From NCBI RefSeq assembly GCF_014695715.1, contig NZ_JACJOT010000006.1, positions 248,001 through 312,000 of the forward strand: a stretch of DNA of 64,000 nucleotides, written 5' to 3'. This DNA is from Microcoleus sp. FACHB-68. GTDB lineage: Bacteria > Cyanobacteriota > Cyanobacteriia > Cyanobacteriales > Oscillatoriaceae. The notes under the pieces are model-generated. The model was given only the letters and a program-made list of their open reading frames with translations. It did no database searches and was not told the DNA's origin. Positions 35,969 through 44,718 of this stretch are shown piece by piece (the first letter of the stretch is position 1; each line of letters opens with the position of its first letter). Position numbers and translations under genes: made by a program.

Positions 35969-36002
35969 TAATTTTTTTGAAATCGTTGCCAGGAGTGGTG
36001 AA

Positions 36003-36206
36003 ATGTCAAACGAACCGTCTGATCGGAAAAGTGAGCCTGAAGAAAAAAAAGTTTCTGCGGAAGATATGGTAAATCCAGCAGAGGATCTGATCTATGCCGG
36101 TGGCTACACGACAGATCCCAGAGAAACTATCAACAATCCGGCTGTTGCACCTCAAATGCTTAATAATTCTGGGGATTTGAGGGGAGATTTAATCGAGGAT
36201 GAGTAA
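36003..36206 (+). CDS. Small acidic hypothetical protein
   Basis: 67 residues from ATG 36003, preceded by AGGAG at 35991-35995; a longer start at 35964 would overlap the terminator. Rich in Glu, Asp, Pro and Asn (SEPEEKKVSAEDMVNPAEDL, then GYTTDPRETINNPAV). Probably disordered and reminiscent of small cyanobacterial stress-associated proteins found near DUF6335. No known domain. A bidirectional terminator follows before psaK. Confidence 0.65.
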   Translation: MSNEPSDRKSEPEEKKVSAEDMVNPAEDLIYAGGYTTDPRETINNPAVAPQMLNNSGDLRGDLIEDE

Positions 36207-36295
36207 CGGTTAAACCGGCTTGCTATAAACTGCCGGCTATTAAAATTTGCTGGCAAGTTTTTAAGAGTTGCTCATCACAGTCAGCTCAAACATTC

Positions 36296-36324
36296 AAGGG
36301 GTAAGCGCTCGGCACTTACCCCTT
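36296..36324. terminator. Bidirectional terminator between 36003 gene and psaK
   Basis: A perfect ten-base stem AAGGGGTAAG/CTTACCCCTT with a nine-base loop sits between convergent genes, with A- and T-rich ends on both sides. Confidence 0.8.
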
Positions 36325-36365
36325 TATCAACTATTTGTTTTGCTAAAATAATGACGTCAGCGTGT

Positions 36366-36635
36366 CTAAAGAGCACCGGAGGTCGTTAGCGCCAAAATCG
36401 CCGCCGTTCCCAGCAAATGACCCGCGCTCGTTGAAGCTAAAAACGCTCCGACACTGGGGTTGTTGAAAGCAGAGGGAAATGGCAAAACCATTTTAGGGCC
36501 AACTTTTGGATACTTAATTACGCGGGGAAGAACCACCAATGCCAAAATATTGCAAATCCCCATTACTATGAGCTTAGAAGTTCCCGGTGCTGCTGTGTCG
36601 GTAATGGTTGATTGTACGACTGCGAGTAAGTCCAT
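36366..36635 (-). CDS. psaK: Photosystem I reaction centre subunit PsaK
   Basis: 89 residues from ATG 36635; a TTG one codon upstream is also possible and has a better-spaced GGAGG. Two membrane helices are seen, IVMGICNILALVVLPRVIKY and SAGHLLGTAAILALTTSGAL, joined by a loop with KVGPKMVLPFP. PsaK lies at the edge of the PSI trimer, binds chlorophyll and takes part in energy transfer and state transitions. A minus-strand hairpin lies about 50 bases upstream of the start. Cyanobacteria often carry two psaK genes; which paralogue this is cannot be told here. Confidence 0.88.
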   Translation of the reverse strand: MDLLAVVQSTITDTAAPGTSKLIVMGICNILALVVLPRVIKYPKVGPKMVLPFPSAFNNPSVGAFLASTSAGHLLGTAAILALTTSGAL

Positions 36636-36682
36636 CAAAATTTCTTGTCCTCCATTGAATGACTATTGAACATTTAGCATAT

Positions 36683-36712
36683 ACATAAAAAGGGCAGTCA
36701 AAATGCCCTTCT
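36683..36712 (-). promoter_or_regulatory. Hairpin with U-run in the psaK leader region
   Basis: On the minus strand AAGGGCA (36710-36704) pairs with TGCCCTT (36696-36690), followed by TTTTAT. It looks like a small intrinsic terminator about 48-55 bases before psaK. It could end an upstream short RNA or act as an attenuator. It sits in a 495-base gap (36636-37130) with no coding sequence. Confidence 0.45.
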
Positions 36713-37130
36713 AAGTAAAATAATAGCGACTTATACCAATCTGTCTATCTACCCACAGACTCAAACCGCTCACAAGCCTAAAGGAAGATCCCCACGGTCA
36801 AAAATTGTGCGGGTTTCTTTTATATTTTGGATGCATGGATATTAAAGTTAAAAATTCTATGAATAATAGGAGCTGATATCATCCATCTATTGCAACCCTA
36901 TCTCAACTTTATATAAATTAACACAAAGTTCGCCCTTGATTGCATCGGCTTGTTTATGCTTTTAAATAAAATCACCTTGTCTGGGGATTGCTGCAAGGGT
37001 CATCCTTGTGTAGTTGCTTTCAAGTTTCGTCACGCCTCAAGCAGCTCAATGGCTCAAGAAATGCTAATGTAAACTTTTCCCCAACCGAGACGCGAGAATT
37101 ATTTAAACTTCCCCGTACACAATAAATTTT

Positions 37131-39692
37131 ATGAAGTTTTTACCATTTTTGGCAACTTTTGTGCTGTCATTCGCCTGTTCTGAAATAGTAAAAGTGCCGG
37201 TAAATGCTCAAGAAATCTTGCTTCAAGCTAAAGTTGATGTCGCGCAGCCGGTAAATGAATTAGATAGATTAGAACAGCAAACCCAACAACTTTATGAAAC
37301 AAGCCGGTTTGCAGAAGCAAGCGCATTGTTACAGCGATTGCAAGCTAATTACGCAACAGTTGGGGATAAATTAGGTGAGGCGAGGGCGTTAAGAAATCTA
37401 GCTTTAGTTTATCATGCAACTGGCGAACGTTCAAAAGCAAATGAAGCGATCACGCAAAGTTTTCAACACCTCCAAGAATTGGAAGAAACACGAGGAAAGA
37501 CAAAACTTTTAGCTCAAATTTTAGAGGTTAAAGGGCAGTTGCAACTGTCTGCCGGCAAATTGGAAGAAGCGCTAGACACTTGGAAAAAAGCTGCCAATAC
37601 TTATAAAGAAGTTGGCGATATAAGCGGAGTTACTAAAACTCGAATTAACCAAGCTCAAACGCTGCAAACACTGGGATTATACCGGCAGGCGATTAAAACT
37701 TTGACTGAAGTTAGAGAAATTCTTCTAGTGCAAGCAGATTTGCCGGTTAAAGCAAAAGGATTGCAAAGCTTGGGTGATGCGCTACGGGTTGTGGGAGATT
37801 TGAATCAATCTGAAGAAGTTTTGCAGCAAAGTTTAGCAATTGCTGAAAGATTGCAAGTAAGGGAAGCGACTGCCGGCACACTTCTTAGCTTAGGAAATAC
37901 AGCGAGAGTCCAAGGAAAATCCGAAGAGTCTTTAGAGTTTTATCAACAAGCTGTTACAGCATCTCCTTTAGTGGAGATTCAAGTTGAGGCGCAACTGAAT
38001 CAACTGAGCTTATTAATAGAAGAAAATCGAAGCGCAGACGCTCAAGGTTTAATCACAGAAATTCAATCAAAAATTGTTAAATTGCCCCCCAGCCGCCCAA
38101 CAATTTACGCTCAAATTAATCTGGCGAGAAGTTTGATAAAAATGGGAAACGCTACAGCCGAAGAAACACGAAACGCGGCTGAAATATTAGCCAATGCTGT
38201 GCAGCAAGCTCAAAACCTGGAAGACAAAAGAGCAGAGGCATACGCCTTGGGAAATTTGGGGAGGGTGTACGAAGAAAACCGGCAATGGGAAGAAGGGAAA
38301 AAGCTAACAGAAAAAGCGTTACTTTTAGCGCAATCAATTAATGCTTCTGATATTACTTATCAGTGGCATTGGCAGTTGGGAAGAATTTTAAAAGAGCAAG
38401 GAAATCGAGAAGACGCAATCACAGCTTATAGCCAGTCTGTCAGTACGCTTCAGTCTTTACGCAATGATTTAGTCGCGGTTAATTCAGATGTTCAGTTTTC
38501 TTTTAGAGAAGGTGTTGAACCTGTTTACCGCGAGTTAGTGGGACTGCTATTGCAACCGGCAGCCAATGTAGAGCAATCTGCTTTAATTCAAGCCAGACAA
38601 GTAATTGAATCGCTACAGCTAGCTGAGTTAGATAATTTCTTTCGAGATGCTTGTTTAGATGTAAAGCCGATTCAAATTGACCAAGTAGATTCTAATGCAG
38701 CAGTTTTTTATACGATTATTCTGAAGGATCGATTAGAAGTTATTCTGGCTTTACCCGGTCAACCACTGAAACATTATACCACAGAATTAACCCAAGAAAC
38801 CGTAGAATCAACCCTTAAGGAATTGCGTGAAGCTATCACAAATCCTCGGCGGCAACTTTCCATAAAACACTTTTTAACGCCTTCGCAGAAAGTGTATGAC
38901 TGGTTAATTCGTCCCATTGAAGCTGACTTAGCAAATAGTGGAGTAAATACCCTGGTATTTGTTTTAGATGGAGGATTTAGAAATATTCCCATCGCCGCTC
39001 TTTATGATGGTGAGCAATATTTGGTTCAAAAGTATAGTGTGGCGTTAACTCCCGGCTTGCAATTGCTAGAGGCAAAACCTTTGGCGCGGGAAAACTTGAA
39101 TATTCTGGCTGCCGGTTTGACGGAAGCGCGTCAAGGCTTTTCTTCACTTCCTCATGTTGAATCGGAATTAGATCAGATTAAAGTAGAAGCATCTACTCAA
39201 ATTCTTTTAAATGAATCTTTTAGTAAGTTTAATTTTGAAAAAAATGTTCAATCAATTCCGTTTTCTGTGATTCACTTAGCCACTCATGGCGAATTCAGTT
39301 CGCAAGCGAAAGATACATTTATTCTCACCTGGGATGGGCAAATTAATGCGAAAGAATTAGATAGTCTTCTTCGTAGCGAAACCGGGCAAAATAAGCCGAT
39401 TGAATTGCTGGTTTTAAGTGCTTGTAAAACTGCGGCGGGAGATAATCGGGCGGCTTTAGGGTTGGCGGGTGTGGCGGTGAGAGCCGGCGCACGGAGTACA
39501 GTAGCGTCTTTGTGGTATGTCAGTGATGAGGCAACTGCTGTTTTGATGACTGAATTTTACCAGGAGTTAGCGAATAGCAAAGTAACGAAAGCTGAAGCTT
39601 TGCGCCGCGCTCAAGAAGCAGTTTTGTTAAACGAGGAATTGTCTCACCCGTATTTTTGGGCGGCTTTTGTCATGGTGGGAAATTGGTTGTAG
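37131..39692 (+). CDS. TPR-CHAT protein (secreted, caspase-like)
   Basis: 853 residues with a signal peptide (about 1-26). TPR repeats run from about 40 to 460 (LGEARALRNLALVYHATGER, EEALDTWKKAANTYKEVGD). A C-terminal CHAT domain starts near 560, with candidate catalytic His719 (HLATHG) and Cys765 (VLSACKTAAG). CHAT domains are caspase-like peptidases or their relatives, and the TPR arrays bind partner proteins. It would act in the periplasm or be exported. It is convergent to the haemagglutinin-like gene 39734-42018, a common pairing. No protein substrate is visible. Confidence 0.9.
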   Translation: MKFLPFLATFVLSFACSEIVKVPVNAQEILLQAKVDVAQPVNELDRLEQQTQQLYETSRFAEASALLQRLQANYATVGDKLGEARALRNLALVYHATGERSKANEAITQSFQHLQELEETRGKTKLLAQILEVKGQLQLSAGKLEEALDTWKKAANTYKEVGDISGVTKTRINQAQTLQTLGLYRQAIKTLTEVREILLVQADLPVKAKGLQSLGDALRVVGDLNQSEEVLQQSLAIAERLQVREATAGTLLSLGNTARVQGKSEESLEFYQQAVTASPLVEIQVEAQLNQLSLLIEENRSADAQGLITEIQSKIVKLPPSRPTIYAQINLARSLIKMGNATAEETRNAAEILANAVQQAQNLEDKRAEAYALGNLGRVYEENRQWEEGKKLTEKALLLAQSINASDITYQWHWQLGRILKEQGNREDAITAYSQSVSTLQSLRNDLVAVNSDVQFSFREGVEPVYRELVGLLLQPAANVEQSALIQARQVIESLQLAELDNFFRDACLDVKPIQIDQVDSNAAVFYTIILKDRLEVILALPGQPLKHYTTELTQETVESTLKELREAITNPRRQLSIKHFLTPSQKVYDWLIRPIEADLANSGVNTLVFVLDGGFRNIPIAALYDGEQYLVQKYSVALTPGLQLLEAKPLARENLNILAAGLTEARQGFSSLPHVESELDQIKVEASTQILLNESFSKFNFEKNVQSIPFSVIHLATHGEFSSQAKDTFILTWDGQINAKELDSLLRSETGQNKPIELLVLSACKTAAGDNRAALGLAGVAVRAGARSTVASLWYVSDEATAVLMTEFYQELANSKVTKAEALRRAQEAVLLNEELSHPYFWAAFVMVGNWL

Positions 39693-39721
39693 TTGTGAAT
39701 AGGGATAGCTCGAATCTCTAA

Positions 39722-39743
39722 CAAGAATTACGACTAATTCTTG
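39722..39743. terminator. Palindromic hairpin between convergent genes
   Basis: CAAGAATTA (39722-39730), loop CGAC, then TAATTCTTG (39735-39743). The stem includes the stop codon of the minus-strand exoprotein gene and lies 30 bases after the plus-strand CHAT stop. Confidence 0.6.
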
Positions 39744-42018
39744 CAGGACGGGTGAGTAAAACTGGGAGGGTGAGGGGTGGCGTTTGGGGCTGCGGCAGTT
39801 AAAGTAATTGTTCCGTCGGCTGCGATGATCCAGCCTTGCGCTTCGACTAGGGGAGTTTGGGTTGTTGAGGCGGATGGGGTTGGGGAGGGTTGTTTGCTCA
39901 ACTCATCCTCGCCGGCATCTCGCGTTGCCCACTCCACAAGGGCAGTATTGCTGCTAAGAGGGGCGCTGGGGTTGGGCGGCAAACCACCGCGCCCGGTTAC
40001 GATAAATTCGCTACCGGCAACGTCTTCACAACCGGCAGAAATTAGCCCTTCAATATTGGTAACTTCGACTTCAGGAACGTCTGCCGGCTGCACACTGACA
40101 TTGCCCTGAATATTTAAATCTCCAACTGCGTTAATAGTGCTATTTGGCGATGTAAAAACCGCTAAATCTGAGCCGGTGAAAGGATTAATCGTAATATTGC
40201 TACCGCCCCCAGGATCGCCGGCATTGGTGGTGATGCGGCTTCCTTCCAGCAGCACCAGCGTCACCGGCTCAATAGTAATATTGCCTTCTGTGGTGAGATT
40301 GCCGGTTTGGCTGCCGCTGGCTGAGATTTCGCTTCTGCGGCGCAGTTGAATATTGCGGGCGCGTAAGGTAATATTTCCGCCTTTGCCGGTTGCAGAGGTT
40401 GCGGTGACTTTTCCCTGGTTAAAAAGACGCACATCACGACTGGTAATCTCGATGCTGCCTGGATTTCCTGAAGCAAACCCGTTTACTGTTATTTCTGCGC
40501 CGTCCCCAATTACTAAACGTTCGGTGTTAACGATTACATCGCCGGCATCTCCAAAACCCGAAGTATCAGCATTGAAACTGCTAGTTGTTCCATCTGCTGA
40601 GGTGCCGATGATTTCAACGCTGTCGGTAGCGCGGACGGTTAAATTTCCCCCATTTCCCTCACTTGCGTCACCAGTGTCAACAAGTACGTATCCCCCATCG
40701 CGGACACTCATTTTGCCAGCTTCTATTGTGACGTTGCCCGCATCGCCGGCACCCTCCGTCCCTGCCCCTAGGATGCTGCTTGTCTCCCCATCTGCTGAGG
40801 TGCCGATGATTTCAACGCTGTCGGTAGCGCGTACTTTCAGGTTGCCGGCGTTTCCCTCGCTGGAAGTGGCAACAACGACTCCCGCCCCATCACGGAGAAT
40901 TAACTGGCCAGTTTCTATGGTGACATTGCCGGCGTTGCCGGTGCTAAAAGTTGCAGAGGCTAAGATGCTGCCTGTCTCCCCATCTGCTGAGGTGCCGGTG
41001 ATTTCTACCGACTCAGCCGCGCGAACTCTCACATTTCCCCCGGTTGCGTCCCCAATGTCGAAGCTTGAATCTGCGATCCCTCGGCAATTTGGATGCGCCT
41101 GCCGGCTAGCTGGATATTACCGCCACCTTCTCCACTGGCAAAAACGGCAGATTGTCCGCTGAGTTGGATATCTTTAAATGTTGCAACGTTTTCATATCCC
41201 AAGGCAAAACCTGTGCCGGTTGGAGTGAGGCTAACGCTGCTGTTATCCCCCACACTCCCCAGTTCAATTCGTCCTGCCGGCGCTTTTAATAAGCCACCAG
41301 AAAATGTTACATCGCCCCCAACAAGTGCCAAGGTTCTTGCCGGCTGCAGCCCCAGCCCAATGGGACTGTCTAAAACGCTTTGTTGAAAGGCAATGTCAGC
41401 TTGGACGTCGTAGTCTGTGGCCGGTTGGTCGTCTGTGGCCGGTTGGTCGTCTGTGGCTAGTTGGTTGAGTCCTTGCCCTTGCACAGCAATACTGCCCGGA
41501 TTTGAGGCGAATTGCAAGCCAACGGGCACATTTACGGTTAATAAAGGTGGAGCTTGCGGGTTTTTGGCGCTGAAAAGACTGCCATCGTTAAAAACAATAC
41601 TATTGGCCGTACTTGCCAGAAATGAGCCGCCAATATTTAGCCTTGCATTGGGTCCCAGAATTATCCCGTTGGGGTTAATTAAAAATAAGTTAGCGCTGCC
41701 ATTTGCTTGAATTAATCCATCGATATTGGAAATTGAGCTGCCAGTTACCCGCGAAAAGATGTTTTGAATTTCTAGGGCGCTATCAAAATGGGCAGTGGTG
41801 CCGGTGGGGAGGGAAAATGAGCTGAAACTGTGAAATAAATTACTGCCGGCAGTTGTGCCGCCGGTGATGCGATTGATTTGCCCTTCGACACTGACAGCGG
41901 AATTATTGGGTAAGGTTGCATCTGGCACAATTTGAGCGGACGCAGAAAAACTGCCGGTTAACGCCAACATTGCGCTGAGGTGAAGCGTGATTTTAAATGC
42001 GTTGCTCAATACGTTCAT
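39734..42018 (-). pseudogene. Filamentous haemagglutinin-like TPS exoprotein, one-base frameshift
   Basis: Two minus-strand frames, 41029-42018 (signal peptide, Haemagg_act domain, LNIGGSFLASTANSIVFNDG) and 39734-41032, join exactly at the G-run 41037-41041. With six instead of five G, the reading TLGTQPGGNVRVRAAESVEI would be continuous over about 762 residues. The second half has three or four beta-helix repeats containing VEI(T/I)GTSADGE. The C-terminus has the cyanobacterial signature C-E-D/EFIVTGRGGLPPNPSAPL. As written, only the first 329 residues would be secreted. A recent mutation, phase variation or a sequencing error all remain possible. Confidence 0.85.
41413..41466. repeat. 18-base tandem repeat within the exoprotein gene
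   Basis: Three in-frame units (two identical, one diverged) encode repeated TDDQPA. The copy number can change without breaking the frame. Confidence 0.8.
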
Positions 42019-42063
42019 GATTTCTAACTTCTGTGGCGAGTGGCTGATTGCTTATTCCCAGTT

Positions 42064-43602
42064 TTAAAGACTAAACAGGTTTTTCAGCCGGTTGCGAACC
42101 CAAGTCACTGGATTTTTGTCATCTTCCGCTGCATCCACCAATCCCATTTCTCGCAATTGCTGCTGTCGTTGTGATAATTCTTCTTTGTGTTTTCCTAGCT
42201 CTTGGACAATTACCTCGGCTAATTCTGGATTGGCGCGTAATAGCGTTTCAAAACTCTGATGGTTAATCACAAATAGAATGCTATCTTCTAACCCCCGAAC
42301 TGATGCTGTGCGCGGAATTCCTAACATTAAGGATAGTTCTCCAAAAAATTTACCTGGCCCCAAATTTGCCAGACGTTTGTTTATTTTCTCTACAAAAACT
42401 TCTACCGATCCAGAAAGGACGATATAGAAAGCATCCCCCGGATCGCCTTCATGAAATAAAAATTCTGAGGGTCGCAAGCGTTTTCGATACCCACTTTCAA
42501 TGAGCTGCCGCAGTTCTAAATCGGTAAAGTTTTCAAAATAAGTTACCTCCCGCAATAGATCCCGAAGCGCTAAAGGTTTAGTTGGGGCAACGACAGAGGC
42601 CGGTTTTACAGTTTCCTTGAGGATTGGTGGGGTTGATACTTGTGAGGGTTCTTGACCATTTTCTCCGAATACTTGCGGAGGCGATACCTGTGGAAGTTCT
42701 TGACCATTTGCTTGATAACGAGATAACGGTGTCAAGACTTCTGGATTTCGTAGCCACAAATCTCTTTGAGGAAAAGGAATTGTAATACCTTGTTGTCGCA
42801 GATTATATTCAATGATAAAGTTTAAAGAACTTCGCACCGCCTGTCTATTATCAATGCGGCTCACCCACACGCATAATTCAAAGTTCAAAGCATTATCACC
42901 GAATCCTAGAAAAAAAACTTTAGGTGCCGGCTCGTGTAAGATGTTTGATTCCATGTAAGCCGATTTTAAAAGAATTTCTGTGACTAAAACCGGATCGCTT
43001 TCATAGGCAACCCCTATGGGAATATGAATGCGTCCTGAAAAGCTTTCATAAGTCCAATTTGTTAAGCGATTTTCAACTAATTTGCTATTGGGAACAACGA
43101 CATCGCAACCATCTAAGGTTCGGATAATGGTAGAGCGAATTGAAATTTCTTTAATATAGCCAGAAATACTGTCAAATTCAACAAAATCTCCAACTTTTAC
43201 CGTTCGTTCTATCAGTAAAGTCAGACCACTCACAAAGTTTTTTGTGATATCCTGCAACCCAAAACCAATACCAACGCCTAAGCCGCCGGCTACAACCGCT
43301 AAAGAAGCAAGGTTAAAACCACTTGTTTGCAGAACAATGATAAAGCCTAATGTTCCAACCGCATAACTGATGATTGTGGAGATCGCTTCGCGGTTTCCCT
43401 CATCAATTCCCATTTTAACCAGCAGTCGGCGCTTGAGGAAATTTTTAAGCGTGCGGCAAATAAAGATAAGGATTAATAACAACACACATAGCTGAATTAC
43501 AGCAGAAATTGAGATCGAATAATCTCCAATTTTAAAGGGTTCTGTAATTCGCTTATAAAGCTCTGTAAATAGTTGCTGCAACAGGTTGTTCATTGAATTC
43601 AT
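42064..43602 (-). CDS. MscS channel with C-terminal cyclic-nucleotide-binding domain
   Basis: 512 residues from ATG 43602, with a GGAA Shine-Dalgarno; the frame extends to a TTG at 43656. Membrane helices lie at about 25-45, 65-90 and 95-125, the last leading to the pore helix (VVAGGLGVGIGFGLQDITKN). The MscS beta domain follows (VKVGDFVEFDSISGYIKEIS). After a Pro/Gln linker, a cNMP-binding domain (about 365-480) has a phosphate-binding cassette with intact Arg (FFGELSLMLGIPRTASV). These bacterial CNG-type channels are gated or tuned by cyclic nucleotides. A CHASE2-cyclase is two genes upstream on the same strand. Confidence 0.9.
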   Translation of the reverse strand: MNSMNNLLQQLFTELYKRITEPFKIGDYSISISAVIQLCVLLLILIFICRTLKNFLKRRLLVKMGIDEGNREAISTIISYAVGTLGFIIVLQTSGFNLASLAVVAGGLGVGIGFGLQDITKNFVSGLTLLIERTVKVGDFVEFDSISGYIKEISIRSTIIRTLDGCDVVVPNSKLVENRLTNWTYESFSGRIHIPIGVAYESDPVLVTEILLKSAYMESNILHEPAPKVFFLGFGDNALNFELCVWVSRIDNRQAVRSSLNFIIEYNLRQQGITIPFPQRDLWLRNPEVLTPLSRYQANGQELPQVSPPQVFGENGQEPSQVSTPPILKETVKPASVVAPTKPLALRDLLREVTYFENFTDLELRQLIESGYRKRLRPSEFLFHEGDPGDAFYIVLSGSVEVFVEKINKRLANLGPGKFFGELSLMLGIPRTASVRGLEDSILFVINHQSFETLLRANPELAEVIVQELGKHKEELSQRQQQLREMGLVDAAEDDKNPVTWVRNRLKNLFSL

Positions 43603-43839
43603 ACTTTTCCAAGAAGTGCCGGCAGAATATACATTTCGACTTGGCAGGAAACCCAAGAACTTGAAACTAGGAGATATACAGACAAAGCCCGCCCAGACAA
43701 ACTTGAAAATCGATTATACTCGATTTTTGTCTGTGCGAACTTTATTTATATGGCTGCGCTTGTGCCTTTCGCAGATGCTAAGCAAATTGTCTCACTCTAT
43801 TTTTACGAGCACCGGCACACCCTTGCAACTTGAGTATAT

Positions 43840-44646
43840 TTACAATTTTGCGGACTTTAAACTCGCTGACGTGCTCAGGAAGTCTGAAAACTCAAAAATC
43901 TCTCCTCGCTTCACAAACCCGCAGAATCCATCTTTTTTTGCATCCGGAAGCGCACCCGGTTGGTAACCGTATAACCACATTTTACGTTTAATCGCTTCTG
44001 GTAACTTCAATAATTGATTATAGTGGGCATGAACTTTAGTGGGAAACGATGAGGTTTCACAATCTTGAAAAATAATCTCCGCTTGCTCATAAAATTCTTC
44101 AAGCTGCTCTAAACAAAGTTGCGTATCTGTTGTTACAAATACTTTAACTTTATCCACTTCAAAAAATAGCCCAAAACTTGGCATGATATAATAGCCGTTA
44201 TTAATGTGAACAACTTTAATCGGCTTAAACTCTATTTCTTGCCAGTAAAAGCTATTGTTCGGTTCAACTTTTTTAACTTCAAAGAAGCTGTTGATATCAA
44301 CAATTTCGCCTTCAATATGTCTCATGCCACCCGACAGCGTTCGCTCCCAAAGTTCATTGGATAAGGCACTGCTCAGATAAAGATTGGGTTTATCGCATCT
44401 GGGGTCAAATTTTGTAGCAAAGCCAATATATTCTAACCCACCGGCATGATCCGTATGTAAATGACTGATATAAATATCAGTGATATCTAGATGTGAGAAA
44501 CCGGCAGTGTGAAGAGAAAACCGAATATCGGAACCGCAATCAATCAAAAGTTTATGCCCTTCTTCGCTAACTAAAAGCATATTTGATTGAAAATTATCGG
44601 CTCCAACCGTGAAAGCAGACCCCGATCCTAAGAAAATTAACTTCAT
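43840..44646 (-). CDS. MBL-fold metallo-hydrolase
   Basis: 268 residues. A metallo-beta-lactamase fold begins FLGSGSAFTVGADNFQSNML, with the metal motif His62-x-His64-x-Asp66-His67 (SHLHTDHAGG). Further ligands are probably in KVVHINNGYY, VTTDTQLC and the C-terminal KVHAHYNQL. The layout resembles RNase Z/phosphodiesterase-like members, including cyclic-nucleotide phosphodiesterases, but the substrate cannot be assigned. Its position between the cyclase gene (72 bases upstream) and the cNMP-binding MscS gene makes cyclic-nucleotide hydrolysis an attractive guess. No signal peptide. Confidence 0.85.
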   Translation of the reverse strand: MKLIFLGSGSAFTVGADNFQSNMLLVSEEGHKLLIDCGSDIRFSLHTAGFSHLDITDIYISHLHTDHAGGLEYIGFATKFDPRCDKPNLYLSSALSNELWERTLSGGMRHIEGEIVDINSFFEVKKVEPNNSFYWQEIEFKPIKVVHINNGYYIMPSFGLFFEVDKVKVFVTTDTQLCLEQLEEFYEQAEIIFQDCETSSFPTKVHAHYNQLLKLPEAIKRKMWLYGYQPGALPDAKKDGFCGFVKRGEIFEFSDFLSTSASLKSAKL

Positions 44647-44718
44647 TTTTTTTTACTGCCTATCAGTTAAATAAACATCCTTCGCTGTTGCTCAGGATCA
44701 CACTCAGCTCATTCACAA

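Noticed and set aside
40353-41162. Plus-strand frame of 269 residues opposite the haemagglutinin-like gene
   Set aside because: It mirrors the exoprotein repeats and is low-complexity Ser/Pro/Val; the minus strand has the family signature.
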